The translations under genes and the position numbers were made by a program. A DNA stretch of 64,000 nt from Legionella cardiaca (GTDB lineage Bacteria; Pseudomonadota; Gammaproteobacteria; Legionellales; Legionellaceae), in the NCBI RefSeq assembly GCF_029026145.1, contig NZ_CP119078.1, positions 83,501 to 147,500 of the forward strand, given 5' to 3'. Below, piece after piece: positions 46,082 through 54,853 of the stretch. Position 1 is the first letter of the stretch, and the number at the start of each line of letters is the position of its first letter. The notes beneath the pieces are model-generated. The model made no database searches and had not been told where the DNA came from. It was given only the letters and a program-made list of their open reading frames with translations.

Positions 46082-46847
46082 GCTCGCGAGTTGGAATGTA
46101 AATTCTATTAAAATACGGCTTGAGCATGTATTAAATTGGTTGAGGTCGACAGATATTGATATTTTAGCGATACAGGAAACAAAACTTGTCGATGAACTCT
46201 TTCCTACTAATATATTTGCAGAGCTGGGTTATCACGTCATCTTCGCCGGACAAAAAACTTATAACGGTGTGGCAATTATAAGCCGTCAACCAATCACCGA
46301 CATAGTGACTGATATCCCCGATTTTGTTGATCCACAGCGTCGAGTATTAGCGGCAACAATCGGTGATTTGCGCCTTATCAATCTTTATGTACCAAATGGT
46401 TCGGAATTAACTTCTGAAAAATATACTTATAAATTGGCATGGTTAGAAAAAACAGTTGCCTTTATTAAGCAACAATTATTGTTATACCCTAAGCTTGCGG
46501 TGGTTGGAGATTTTAATATTGCTCCTGATGACAGGGATGTTCACGACCCTTTGGAATGGCAAAATTGCGTTATGGTTAGTCCCGCTGAGCGTCAGGCATT
46601 TGCAGATATACTCGCCCTCGGATTAAGCGATACCTTTCGAAATTTTCCTCAAGAAGAACAGTCATTTAGTTGGTGGGATTACCGTGCCGGTGCTTTTCGT
46701 CGTAATCGTGGATTACGTATAGATCATATTTTGTTGAGTAATGAATTAAATAGTTTATGTACTTCTTCAAAAATTGATAAGATACCTCGTAAATGGGAGC
46801 GGCCTTCCGACCATGCACCAGTATGGGTAGAGATTTGTAACTCCTAA
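46074..46847 (+). CDS. Exodeoxyribonuclease III-family AP endonuclease, second copy
   Basis: 257 residues starting at ATG 46074, 8 bp inside the previous gene, with GGGGGATT just upstream. 'MLKLASWNVNSIKIRLEHVL', 'AIQETKLVDELFPTN' and 'VVGDFNIAPDDRDVHDPLEW', 'WWDYRAGAFRRNRGLRIDHI' and 'SDHAPVWVEI' are closest to the classical E. coli Xth branch. The preceding copy has a shorter loop after QETK. Overlapping frames imply equal expression. Having both suggests separate substrates (AP sites versus 3' blocks). Confidence 0.9.
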   Translation: MLKLASWNVNSIKIRLEHVLNWLRSTDIDILAIQETKLVDELFPTNIFAELGYHVIFAGQKTYNGVAIISRQPITDIVTDIPDFVDPQRRVLAATIGDLRLINLYVPNGSELTSEKYTYKLAWLEKTVAFIKQQLLLYPKLAVVGDFNIAPDDRDVHDPLEWQNCVMVSPAERQAFADILALGLSDTFRNFPQEEQSFSWWDYRAGAFRRNRGLRIDHILLSNELNSLCTSSKIDKIPRKWERPSDHAPVWVEICNS

Positions 46848-46890
46848 GTGTCAGATTTTAATCAAATGGAAAAACAATTAAGGATGAAAC

Positions 46891-47640
46891 ATGCATAAAT
46901 CGATTGCCAGAGGTTTTTTAGCAACCCTGTATCTCTTTGTTGCTTTAAGCGCATATGCTGAAACAGCCGAAGAAGTTTTAACAATGGGTAAAACAACGTC
47001 AGCAACTACCCAACAAGCAATGACACCACAAGATGCTTTGAATCGCTTAAAGGAAGGCAATCAGCGCTTTTTGACGAATACCATGAAGCAACGAGATTAT
47101 TTAGGTCAGGCAAAGCGTTCTTCTTATGGTCAATTTCCTTGGGCTGTGGTTCTTAACTGTATGGATTCGCGTTCTGTGCCTGAATTGATTTTTGATCAAG
47201 GCCTTGCCGATTTGTTTATTTTACGTGTTGCTGGCAACATTTTGAATGACGATATCTTAGGGAGTATGGAGTATGCGACCAAAGCAGTCGGTTCACGTTT
47301 GATTGTTGTTTTAGGCCATACTTCTTGTGGTGCTGTAGCGGGGGCTTGTGAAGATGTAAGCCTTGGCCATCTTGATCATGTTCTTGATAAGATTAAACCG
47401 GTTGTGCAACCCACCAAGCAGGAGATTGGTTTAAAAGATTGCACCAAACCAGAGTTAGTTAATGCGATTGCTAAAAACAATGCACTAAATGTGGCACGAC
47501 AAATTCTTGAGAAAAGTCCAATTATCAGTGCTCTGGTAGCCAAAGGACAAATTGGCATTGTTGCAGGCGTGCATGATCTAAAAACCGGTAAAGTAACTTT
47601 TTTTCAAGAAGGACGGCTTTTACCACAGCAGAAAAATTGA
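46891..47640 (+). CDS. Exported beta-class carbonic anhydrase
   Basis: A 249-residue carbonic anhydrase with a signal peptide (MHKSIARGFLATLYLFVALS then AYA). The active-site zinc ligands are C90, H143 and C146 ('NCMDSRS' and 'GHTSCGAVAG'), with the D92-R94 dyad. It interconverts CO2 and bicarbonate in the periplasm. Most bacterial periplasmic enzymes are alpha- or gamma-class, but exported beta-class ones occur in Legionella and Pseudomonas-related species. Export would fit bicarbonate supply or pH control inside a phagosome (inference). AAGGATG overlaps the region just upstream of ATG 46891. Confidence 0.9.
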   Translation: MHKSIARGFLATLYLFVALSAYAETAEEVLTMGKTTSATTQQAMTPQDALNRLKEGNQRFLTNTMKQRDYLGQAKRSSYGQFPWAVVLNCMDSRSVPELIFDQGLADLFILRVAGNILNDDILGSMEYATKAVGSRLIVVLGHTSCGAVAGACEDVSLGHLDHVLDKIKPVVQPTKQEIGLKDCTKPELVNAIAKNNALNVARQILEKSPIISALVAKGQIGIVAGVHDLKTGKVTFFQEGRLLPQQKN

Positions 47641-47663
47641 TCTATAATTGAAATTCTGATAAT
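47637..47663 (+). promoter_or_regulatory. Putative promoter of rpmE
   Basis: TTGATC (47637-47642) and GATAAT (47658-47663) are 15 bp apart, followed by a short G/C-rich stretch and then the leader hairpin. The spacing is short and the boxes are imperfect. Confidence 0.35.
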
Positions 47664-47682
47664 GTTGCGCGTCTTATATTGA

Positions 47683-47719
47683 GAGCATGGTGCCCGACAA
47701 GGTTCAGGTGGCGATGCTC
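47683..47719 (+). ncRNA. L31 (rpmE) leader element
   Basis: GAGCAT (47683-47688) pairs with ATGCTC (47714-47719), closing an internal loop that contains GGTGCCCGACAAGG and TTCAGGTGGCG, 23 bp before the rpmE ATG. Gammaproteobacterial rpmE genes carry a conserved leader hairpin through which L31 represses its own translation; position, size and G-rich loop fit. A GTTTTT run directly after the stem leaves transcription attenuation open as an alternative. Confidence 0.6.
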
Positions 47720-47742
47720 GTTTTTGAAAAGAGAGTAGTATT

Positions 47743-47961
47743 ATGAAAGCGTCTATTCATCCAGAGTATAAAGTTATTAATGTAACCTGCAGTTGTGGAG
47801 AGTCTTTCGAAACTCGTTCAACTCGTACTCAAGATCTTAACATTGAAGTTTGTGCAAAATGCCATCCATTCTATACTGGAAAGCAAAAATTGGTTGATAC
47901 CGGTGGTCGAGTACAAAAATTCCGTGATCGTTATAATTTAAAAAAGACAAATAAGGAATAA
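47743..47961 (+). CDS. rpmE: 50S ribosomal protein L31 (zinc form)
   Basis: A 72-residue ribosomal protein with the C+ zinc site: '[13 protein letters not shown]' and '[20 protein letters not shown]'. The full four-cysteine set means it is the zinc-binding paralogue, not the Zur-induced zinc-free one. '[16 protein letters not shown]' is the typical start. GAGAG lies upstream of the ATG. It is monocistronic between a leader element and a strong terminator. Confidence 0.97.
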   Translation: MKASIHPEYKVINVTCSCGESFETRSTRTQDLNIEVCAKCHPFYTGKQKLVDTGGRVQKFRDRYNLKKTNKE

Positions 47962-48001
47962 ATAATTATCCATTTTGTTTCATTATTGTAAAAAATGAGA
48001 G

Positions 48002-48028
48002 GGCGCAGCAAATATGCGCCTTTTTTTT
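48002..48028 (+). terminator. Rho-independent terminator of rpmE
   Basis: GGCGCA (48002-48007) pairs with TGCGCC (48015-48020), loop seven bases, followed by eight T residues. Classic intrinsic terminator 40 bp after the rpmE stop. Confidence 0.9.
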
Positions 48029-48099
48029 GCAAAATGACTGTTCATCGGTAACATTTTTCTATATGATTTTTCGCCGGGCATCCGAAAAGAGAGAATACT

Positions 48100-49344
48100 T
48101 TGGCTAAAGATGTATTAAAAGAACGCGCGTTGGAATACCATGAATTTCCGACACCTGGGAAATTGGCTGTTCACGTCACTAAATCAACAAATTCGCAAGA
48201 TGATTTGTCGCTTGCCTATACACCCGGTGTGGCCGAGCCCGTACTTGCTATTGCTGAAAATCCAGAAGATGCATTTCGTTATACTGCAAAAGGGAACTTA
48301 GTGGCTGTGATGACTAATGGCACAGCTGTTCTTGGTTTGGGTGATGTTGGTGCCTTAGCCAGCAAACCTGTTATGGAAGGTAAAGCCGTTCTATTTAAGC
48401 GTTTTGCGGATATTGACGTTTTCGATATTGAGGTGGATGCCGAAGATTCTCAAGCATTTATTGCTACTGCAAAGCGAATAGCACCAACTTTTGGTGGTAT
48501 TAATTTAGAGGATATTAAAGCCCCAGAGTGTTTTGAAATCGAACAATCTTTGATTGAACAATTAAATATTCCAGTTTTTCATGATGATCAGCATGGTACT
48601 GCTATCGTTGTTGCTGCTGGTTTGCTTAATGCACTTGAGTTACAGAAAAAGCAACTTTCAGAAGTTAATATTGTTTGCATCGGCGCGGGAGCCGCAGGAA
48701 TAGCTTCAATGCGCCTTTTAGTAGCATTGGGAGCAGATAAGCAAAAGATGCTTCTTTTGGATAGCAAAGGTGTTATCCATTCTGGTCGAGAAGATCTTAA
48801 CCCTTATAAATTTGCATTTGCACGAAAGACAGATAGACGAACCCTGGCAGATGCGCTCAAAGATGCTGATGTTTTTATTGGTGTTGCTAAACCTAATTTA
48901 TTGGATGCCGAACTTTTGCAATTAATGGCACCTCAACCAGTTATTTTTGCATTATCAAACCCTGATCCGGAAATACGTCCGGAAGTTGCTCATCAAGTTC
49001 GCGATGACTTAATTATTGCTACTGGTCGCAGTGATTATCCAAATCAGGTCAATAATGTTCTTTGTTTTCCCTATATCTTCCGCGGAGCGCTAGATGTTCG
49101 TGCTACGTGCATCAATCAATCAATGCAGATTGCTGCAGTTGAAGCGATCCGCCAGCTGGTTCAAGAGCCAGTTCCTCAAATTGTAAAGGACAATTATCCT
49201 GGTGTAACTAACTGGGAATTTGGCCCGCACTACATCATCCCCAAACCCATTGATCCCCGTCTAAAGGAACGGGTAGCACTTGCTGTCGCTAAAGCGGCTA
49301 TTGCAAGTGGTGTCAGCCGAGTTGAACTCTCTAAAGTATATTAA
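48100..49344 (+). CDS. Malic enzyme (short, single-domain)
   Basis: Oxidative decarboxylation of malate to pyruvate with NAD(P)H production. The 414-residue protein starts with TTG 48100 (AAGAGAG upstream). Features: '[20 protein letters not shown]', the malate-binding '[20 protein letters not shown]', the metal-binding '[19 protein letters not shown]' and the Rossmann '[19 protein letters not shown]'. It lacks the C-terminal phosphotransacetylase-like domain of MaeB-type enzymes (about 750 residues), so it is the short form. Cofactor choice is not visible. Two MFS genes follow on the same strand after 47 bp, perhaps sharing a transcript. Confidence 0.93.
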   Translation: MAKDVLKERALEYHEFPTPGKLAVHVTKSTNSQDDLSLAYTPGVAEPVLAIAENPEDAFRYTAKGNLVAVMTNGTAVLGLGDVGALASKPVMEGKAVLFKRFADIDVFDIEVDAEDSQAFIATAKRIAPTFGGINLEDIKAPECFEIEQSLIEQLNIPVFHDDQHGTAIVVAAGLLNALELQKKQLSEVNIVCIGAGAAGIASMRLLVALGADKQKMLLLDSKGVIHSGREDLNPYKFAFARKTDRRTLADALKDADVFIGVAKPNLLDAELLQLMAPQPVIFALSNPDPEIRPEVAHQVRDDLIIATGRSDYPNQVNNVLCFPYIFRGALDVRATCINQSMQIAAVEAIRQLVQEPVPQIVKDNYPGVTNWEFGPHYIIPKPIDPRLKERVALAVAKAAIASGVSRVELSKVY

Positions 49345-49391
49345 GTTTTCAAGAACTCGTGCTTAACCAAAAAAGAATGAAGGAGCTCATT

Positions 49392-50690
49392 TTGCGTAGT
49401 AAGAATGATAATAAATACATGTTTTTAGCCTGGTTAATTTGTGGCTTAGGTGCAGTGTATTATAGTTACGAATATTTTTTGCGAATTTCTCCCAGTGTGA
49501 TGGAACATGCACTTCGAGATCATTTTAATTTGTCAGCAACAGGATTTGGCTTGCTTTCTGCGTTTTATTACTACGCATATGTGCCACTGCAACTCCCAGT
49601 CGGAGTTCTTTTAGATCGATATGGTCCTAGACTGTTAATAACGCTTGCTTGCCTTGTTTGCGTTATTGGAACCTTCATTTTTGCAGGCACTACTGTATTT
49701 TGGGTCGCAGCAACCGGCCGATTTTTAGTAGGCTTTGGTTCGGCTTTTGCTTTCGTAGGCGTATTAAAACTAGCTACTATTTGGTTACCTGAAGATAAAC
49801 TTGCCATGGTTTCGGGTATGGCCGCAGCGCTAGGGACCATAGGGGCAATGATTGGCGATAATTTGTTAGGTAACCTGGTGATGAACATTGGCTGGCGTGA
49901 AACAGTCAATCTAACAGCCTATGCTGGAATTATTCTGGCTGTAATATTGTGGTTTGGTATAAGAGACAAAAAAGGCCATCAACGCCAAAGTGGTACGGTC
50001 GATAATTTCAAAAAAAGCATGATTGATCTTGGAATTATTGCTCGTAACAAGCAGATTTGGATCAATGGTATGTTTGGTTGTCTGGTTTATTTACCGACTA
50101 CGGTATTTGCAGAATTGTGGGGCATCCCTTACTTAAAGCATGCACACAATTTGACGCAAGAAAATGCCGATTTTGCAAACTCCCTATTATTCCTCGGTTT
50201 TACAATAGGCGCCCCTTTGATGGGTTATATTTCAGATAAATTGAAGCGTCGTAAAGCACCTATGTTATTTGGGGCAACAGGTGCTGGAATCGTGATGATG
50301 ATCGTTCTTTACTTACCGGGGCTAACAGGATCACATATTAATATACTAATGTTTGCCTTGGGCTTGCTCTATAGTGCTCAATGTATCGTTTTTGCTGTAG
50401 GTCGGGAACTTAGCCCTAATGAGGCTGCTGGAACGGCGATGGCAATGACAAACATGATCGTGATGCTTGGTGCTATGTTTTTACAACCTTTGGTTGGACG
50501 TTTATTGGATTTAAGTCTATCAACTCATCTAGCTAATGTTCCTTTGCAAGATATTCCTGTTGATAAATTACAACAAATGTATACAGCTGATGACTATCAA
50601 TTCGCATTATCAATAATTCCTATAGGAATTATTATTGCTGCTATATTAACCTTCTTCTTAAAAGAAACTTATGCTAATGCAGATAACTAA
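49392..50690 (+). CDS. MFS transporter, Pht/organic-acid type (first of a pair)
   Basis: A 432-residue, 12-helix carrier. The start is TTG 49392, 6 bp after AAGGAG; frame starts upstream (GTG 49359, ATG 49377) lie in or before the ribosome site. 'GAVYYSYEYFLRISPSVMEH' and 'LQLPVGVLLDRYGPRLLITL' (motif A) resemble the Legionella Pht/ACS-type family. It follows malic enzyme, hinting at an organic acid or amino acid substrate, but this is context only. A paralogue overlaps its end by 20 bp. Confidence 0.85.
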   Translation: MRSKNDNKYMFLAWLICGLGAVYYSYEYFLRISPSVMEHALRDHFNLSATGFGLLSAFYYYAYVPLQLPVGVLLDRYGPRLLITLACLVCVIGTFIFAGTTVFWVAATGRFLVGFGSAFAFVGVLKLATIWLPEDKLAMVSGMAAALGTIGAMIGDNLLGNLVMNIGWRETVNLTAYAGIILAVILWFGIRDKKGHQRQSGTVDNFKKSMIDLGIIARNKQIWINGMFGCLVYLPTTVFAELWGIPYLKHAHNLTQENADFANSLLFLGFTIGAPLMGYISDKLKRRKAPMLFGATGAGIVMMIVLYLPGLTGSHINILMFALGLLYSAQCIVFAVGRELSPNEAAGTAMAMTNMIVMLGAMFLQPLVGRLLDLSLSTHLANVPLQDIPVDKLQQMYTADDYQFALSIIPIGIIIAAILTFFLKETYANADN

Positions 50691-51948
50691 TACTTCTATA
50701 GGTAGAAAACAAGCACTACTAGGCAGTTTAATCTGCGCTGTTGGTGCTTTTTTCTATTGTTATGAATTCGTCTTAAGAATTATTCCTGGTGCACTACAAA
50801 GTGAATTAAGTGCTGCTTTTGGCCATATTTCGGCAACTACATTTGGTCAATTGTCTGCTCTTTATTATTTTGCCTATTCACCAATGCAATTGCCCGTAGG
50901 TATGTTGATGGATCGTTACGGACCAAGACGGTTACTGACTTTTGCTTGTCTTTGCTGCGCGCTTGGCTCATGGATGTTTACCATTACCTCATCGATGTTT
51001 ATCGCTGGTAGCGGTCGATTCTTAGTAGGCTTTGGTTCTTCTTTTGCTTTCGTAGGTGTCTTATCTTTAGCAATGCATTGGTTACCACGGCGATATTTTT
51101 CGCTTGTTGCCGGCTTGATTACGACATTAGGCATGCTTGGTCTTGTGTATGGTGAAGTAAAAATTACCGATATGGCAATGACGATGGGATGGCATCATGT
51201 TCTCAATATGATGGTGATTATTGGCGGTGTATTAACCGTAGTAACGTTCTTTGTTGTTCGTGATGGGCCTGAGGGGCACTTATCTCATAAATATGCATTG
51301 CCGGAATTTTTTGCTAATGTTTGGTCTGTGTTAACCTCGCCGCAGGTTTGGTTAATTGGTTTTGTGGGCGCATGCTTATACACATCCTTGTCAGTGTTCG
51401 GTGAGTTATGGGGTAAAAGCTATTTGGAGCAAGCTCATCATCTTACCAAATCTGAAGCTGCAAGAACTGTTTCCGCAATGTTTTTAGGCTGGGCCGTTGG
51501 GGCTCCTGTGGCTGGGTATTTATCTGACTACAGCGGTCGCCGCGTTCTTCCTCTGACCATTGGAGCCGCTTTAGCTTTAGTTTGTATCAGCATTGTTCTC
51601 TATTATCCAGGCATATCCTATTTTTGGCTAAATGTATTGCTCTTTCTATATGGAGCTTTTAGTGCTACAGAAATTATTGTGTTTATTATGGGTAAAGAAA
51701 ATAGCGGGGCTAAATTGTCCGGGACGGTTTTCGCTGCTGTAAACATGATAGTCACCTTAGGAGGTGTTGTTTTTCAACCATTGGTAGGAAAACTTCTTGA
51801 TACATTTGGCGATAGTGGCGTTATTGCTGGGGAGCACATCTATACAGTTGTTGATTACCAAATTGCATTGTCAGTGCTACCTATTTCTCTATTGCTAGTT
51901 ATGATTCTGGCCTTCTTTATGAAGGACGCTAAATCAATGGCGCATTAA
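50671..51948 (+). CDS. MFS transporter, Pht/organic-acid type (second of a pair)
   Basis: A 425-residue paralogue of the previous gene: 'GAFFYCYEFVLRIIPGALQS', 'MQLPVGMLMDRYGPRRLLTF', 'GSGRFLVGFGSSFAFVGVLS' closely follow its partner, showing tandem duplication. The ATG at 50671 lies 20 bp inside the preceding gene with no ribosome site of its own, so it probably depends on coupled translation. The carriers may form a heteromeric or sequential uptake pair, as with PhtC/PhtD; unproven. Confidence 0.85.
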   Translation: MLMQITNTSIGRKQALLGSLICAVGAFFYCYEFVLRIIPGALQSELSAAFGHISATTFGQLSALYYFAYSPMQLPVGMLMDRYGPRRLLTFACLCCALGSWMFTITSSMFIAGSGRFLVGFGSSFAFVGVLSLAMHWLPRRYFSLVAGLITTLGMLGLVYGEVKITDMAMTMGWHHVLNMMVIIGGVLTVVTFFVVRDGPEGHLSHKYALPEFFANVWSVLTSPQVWLIGFVGACLYTSLSVFGELWGKSYLEQAHHLTKSEAARTVSAMFLGWAVGAPVAGYLSDYSGRRVLPLTIGAALALVCISIVLYYPGISYFWLNVLLFLYGAFSATEIIVFIMGKENSGAKLSGTVFAAVNMIVTLGGVVFQPLVGKLLDTFGDSGVIAGEHIYTVVDYQIALSVLPISLLLVMILAFFMKDAKSMAH

Positions 51949-51971
51949 GCATTATTCAAATCTCTAATATG

Positions 51972-51999
51972 GCCGATAGCCGAAATAAAAGTTATCGGC
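51972..51999. terminator. Weak hairpin between the MFS pair and dam
   Basis: GCCGATA (51972-51978) pairs with TATCGGC (51993-51999) around a 14-base loop in the gap between two convergent genes. No T-run follows directly. Confidence 0.35.
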
Positions 52000-52055
52000 A
52001 TCTTAAATCCTACTAAAACGATTCTAAGTTATAGACTTCTTTGAGGTGTCGTTAC

Positions 52056-52868
52056 CTAATGGCTAAATATGGCGACCAATTCTTGCGCTGCTTGTCGCTT
52101 TGAGGCGCGACAACTGATAAGCCGACTAACAGGAAAAGATATAATTTTACTATGACGGTAATGGTGTCGTGTAAAAGCTGTATCATGATTGGAAATGATA
52201 ACGGTGATACCACGCGCAGCACTTTCTCTGGCAAGCTGAGCTAAATCAATCTGATCGATTTCCTTAAATTTCTTATTTGTATACGACGCAAAATTGGCAC
52301 TGGCCGATAAAGGTACATAGGGTGGATCACAATAAATTAAATCCCCTTCCTGTGCCTGACAAAAGGTTTGGCGAAAATCGCCTAAACAAAATTCAGCCTT
52401 GACACTTTTTCGATAAAAATAGGTCATTTCTGCGCGAGGGAAATAAGGTTTGTTATAACGACCAAAGGGCACGTTATATATTCCTTGTTGATTATACCGA
52501 CATAGACCATTGTAGCCGTGTCTATTTAAATAGAGAAATAGAGCTGCCTTATAGCGTAAATCATTGCTTTGGTTAAACTCTTTACGAAACTGATAATATT
52601 TTTCTTCGCAATTGTTAACAATAGAAAAAAATTGCGCGCAATACTCAATAAATTCAAGCCCCTCTTGTTGCAAGAATTTAAACAACATCACCAAGTCATT
52701 ATTTTCCTCAGCTAATAAATAACTGGGGTAATCAGAGTTGATGAAAATAGCACCAGAACCTGTAAATGGTTCAATAAGTCGCTTGGCAGGGGGTAACGAG
52801 CTTAATATGGTCTCAATACAACGATATTTATTTCCTGCCCATTTAAGAAAAGGTTTTGTTTTATTCAT
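52056..52868 (-). CDS. dam: Dam-family DNA adenine N6-methyltransferase
   Basis: Methylates adenine in a short DNA target, GATC in the classical Dam group. About 270 residues with 'FLKWAGNKYRCIETIL' (the N-terminal Dam signature), 'EPFTGSGAIFI' (SAM-binding motif I), 'LYLNRHGYNGLCRYN' (recognition part) and the catalytic 'IYCDPPY' near residue 180. Start choice: ATG 52868 (MNKTKPFLKW, best by family) or ATG 52883 (GGA at better distance); 52937 is too long. Divergent from the diiron-E2 gene across about 120 bp. No restriction enzyme is adjacent, so it is a solitary methyltransferase. Confidence 0.92.
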   Translation of the reverse strand: MNKTKPFLKWAGNKYRCIETILSSLPPAKRLIEPFTGSGAIFINSDYPSYLLAEENNDLVMLFKFLQQEGLEFIEYCAQFFSIVNNCEEKYYQFRKEFNQSNDLRYKAALFLYLNRHGYNGLCRYNQQGIYNVPFGRYNKPYFPRAEMTYFYRKSVKAEFCLGDFRQTFCQAQEGDLIYCDPPYVPLSASANFASYTNKKFKEIDQIDLAQLARESAARGITVIISNHDTAFTRHHYRHSKIISFPVSRLISCRASKRQAAQELVAIFSH

Positions 52869-52987
52869 ACAAAAAACATTCATTAATCCGACAGCAGTAT
52901 TACTCAATATTGTGCAAATGAACAGAGCTTTAATCATCTATTTCATGGCCTTAATTTTTAAGGTTGACGCTCCCTGGTGCTCTGGTT

Positions 52988-54826
52988 ATGATGCAGACAA
53001 TCAAAATAGACGTTGGATTAAGTAACGTGGACGAACTTAGCGAATTACTTAGACCTTCTTGGGGTTCTGAGCAATGGATTTTAGAGGGTTGGAACCAGAT
53101 TACTCCCGAGGAAAAGGCTCTTATAAAACGTCGTATGGACGAATTATTTAAAAACGGACTGCCTTTTGATTTAAAACATGAAAAAATTCTTTACATTTAT
53201 ACATTTTCCATGCTTGCTCAGCTGGAAGTGTTAGCGATTCAAGTTCCGCTAAAATTTGAAGCTAAAATGTCTTCTCCAGAACATCGAAAGCTTATGCGCA
53301 CGCAATTACTGGATGAAATTTTTCATGGCATGGTTTTTACCAAAATCGTATATTTACTTTGCGCTCCTCATGCATTGCCTCCAGATTATAATGATGAAAT
53401 AGAAATTTTATGCGATTTTATTCGTAATGAAGATTGCCCCAAAATTGCTGTCGTCTTGTTAAATTTAATAGGCGAAGGCTGGATAGAAGAAATCTTCAAA
53501 AGTCTGCAACGAGCTAATATTGCACCTGAAGTATTTACTACCATTATCGAGGATGAACATCGCCATGTCTGTGAAGCTGATTTATACAGAGATATTGGTT
53601 TGCCAGATATGGCACTTGTACGCCGTAAGCTTGATTTTCTTGAAAAACAATTAATTACGAATATCTTTCTACAATATAAGTACATGTTTTCTATTTCTGC
53701 TCTTTTAGGTGTGGATGGTGTTCTTGAATTTTTACGTAATTTACACAAAAAACATTCAGAACAACTGGCCAAAATCAATTTGGAGCCAAATGAAGATTGG
53801 GTATTCCTAACGAAAATGTGGGAGGAAATTCTTCCCAAGGTTCAGGAATATACTCAAAATTGTTACGAAGTTGAGATGACGCCTATTCGTAAAGTGTTCA
53901 TGACACAATGGGAAAATCCAAGTGATCCTACAATGGTAGGCGAATTTAATATCAACGTCAGTTGTATTGATTTTTTTAACAAGAAATTTCCCCCTGAAAC
54001 CTTAACTACATTGATGCTGCAAACGATTAGCAAAGGCATGATTGAGAATGTTTCATGGCGCTCATTTTTAAGTCATGGAAAAATGTATCAAAGTAAAGAA
54101 GCCTATGTAGGACTAATAGTAAGATTACCCGACTGCGACGATCATATGGGGACTATAGTATTTGAAAACTGCCATACAGTTACAGTTCAACAGTTGGCGG
54201 TTAATATTCGAAATATCTTACAAATGATGGTTTATTGCTTTAGAAAACGAGAACAGCTAGAGAAAGAATATCCTTTTTTGAAGAATATTGTTGAAAAAGG
54301 GCTCTATGAGTATAGAAATGGTTTTTATCCCTATCCTATTCCTGGTAATGCAGTCGTATCATTAAGTAATATCGGCTTTTTTGGGTATACAGGCACAAAG
54401 TCCCCCCTGCGTGTTAATGAGGCCATGAAATACACTATTTTGGAGATTGAGCGTAAGCCTGTATGGAATAAGGAAAAACAAATTTTTGAACCACAGGACA
54501 TGCTTCCAGTCTCAATTAGCGCCGACCACCGGATATTTGACGGGAATTCACCAGTACCAAGATTAATACAAAAGTATTTTGACGAAATGTTTACAAAAAT
54601 GATGGATGAATATTCGCTCACTCCGAGTGCTCCGCGTAATCCGGATAAGAAATTTATAAAATTGTGTGAACAGTTGATAGCCAATAATTTAGAGCTGGGA
54701 TATAAATCATTACTTGCACTTCAGACCTACTGGATGGATCCAATGAAATTCGAACATCTATTAGACAGTAATTTTGCAAAAAAGATGTTGGCTCATTTTA
54801 AATGGCAGGAGATAGTTAAAGATTAA
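52988..54826 (+). CDS. Ferritin-like diiron domain fused to E2/CAT-type acyltransferase
   Basis: A 612-residue protein with two unrelated halves. The N-terminal part (about 50-230) is helical and holds E80, E110-x-x-H113, E163 and E190-x-x-H193 ('LLDEIFHGMVF', 'GEGWIEEIF', 'IEDEHRHVCEAD'), exactly the E / ExxH / E / ExxH set of carboxylate-bridged diiron proteins. The C-terminal part (about 300-540) matches the E2 catalytic (chloramphenicol-acetyltransferase-like) domain: 'AVVSLSNIGFFGY', 'MLPVSISADHRIFDG', with H514 and D518 as the catalytic pair. There is no lipoyl domain, E3-binding domain or linker. The last 70 residues are unassigned. The start is uncertain (52988/52991, or GTG 53027). 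Function unknown; a diiron oxygenase or N-oxygenase working with acyl transfer is one idea. Confidence 0.8.
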   Translation: MMQTIKIDVGLSNVDELSELLRPSWGSEQWILEGWNQITPEEKALIKRRMDELFKNGLPFDLKHEKILYIYTFSMLAQLEVLAIQVPLKFEAKMSSPEHRKLMRTQLLDEIFHGMVFTKIVYLLCAPHALPPDYNDEIEILCDFIRNEDCPKIAVVLLNLIGEGWIEEIFKSLQRANIAPEVFTTIIEDEHRHVCEADLYRDIGLPDMALVRRKLDFLEKQLITNIFLQYKYMFSISALLGVDGVLEFLRNLHKKHSEQLAKINLEPNEDWVFLTKMWEEILPKVQEYTQNCYEVEMTPIRKVFMTQWENPSDPTMVGEFNINVSCIDFFNKKFPPETLTTLMLQTISKGMIENVSWRSFLSHGKMYQSKEAYVGLIVRLPDCDDHMGTIVFENCHTVTVQQLAVNIRNILQMMVYCFRKREQLEKEYPFLKNIVEKGLYEYRNGFYPYPIPGNAVVSLSNIGFFGYTGTKSPLRVNEAMKYTILEIERKPVWNKEKQIFEPQDMLPVSISADHRIFDGNSPVPRLIQKYFDEMFTKMMDEYSLTPSAPRNPDKKFIKLCEQLIANNLELGYKSLLALQTYWMDPMKFEHLLDSNFAKKMLAHFKWQEIVKD

Positions 54827-54853
54827 CGCGGATAACCCGCGTTAACATTTTAT

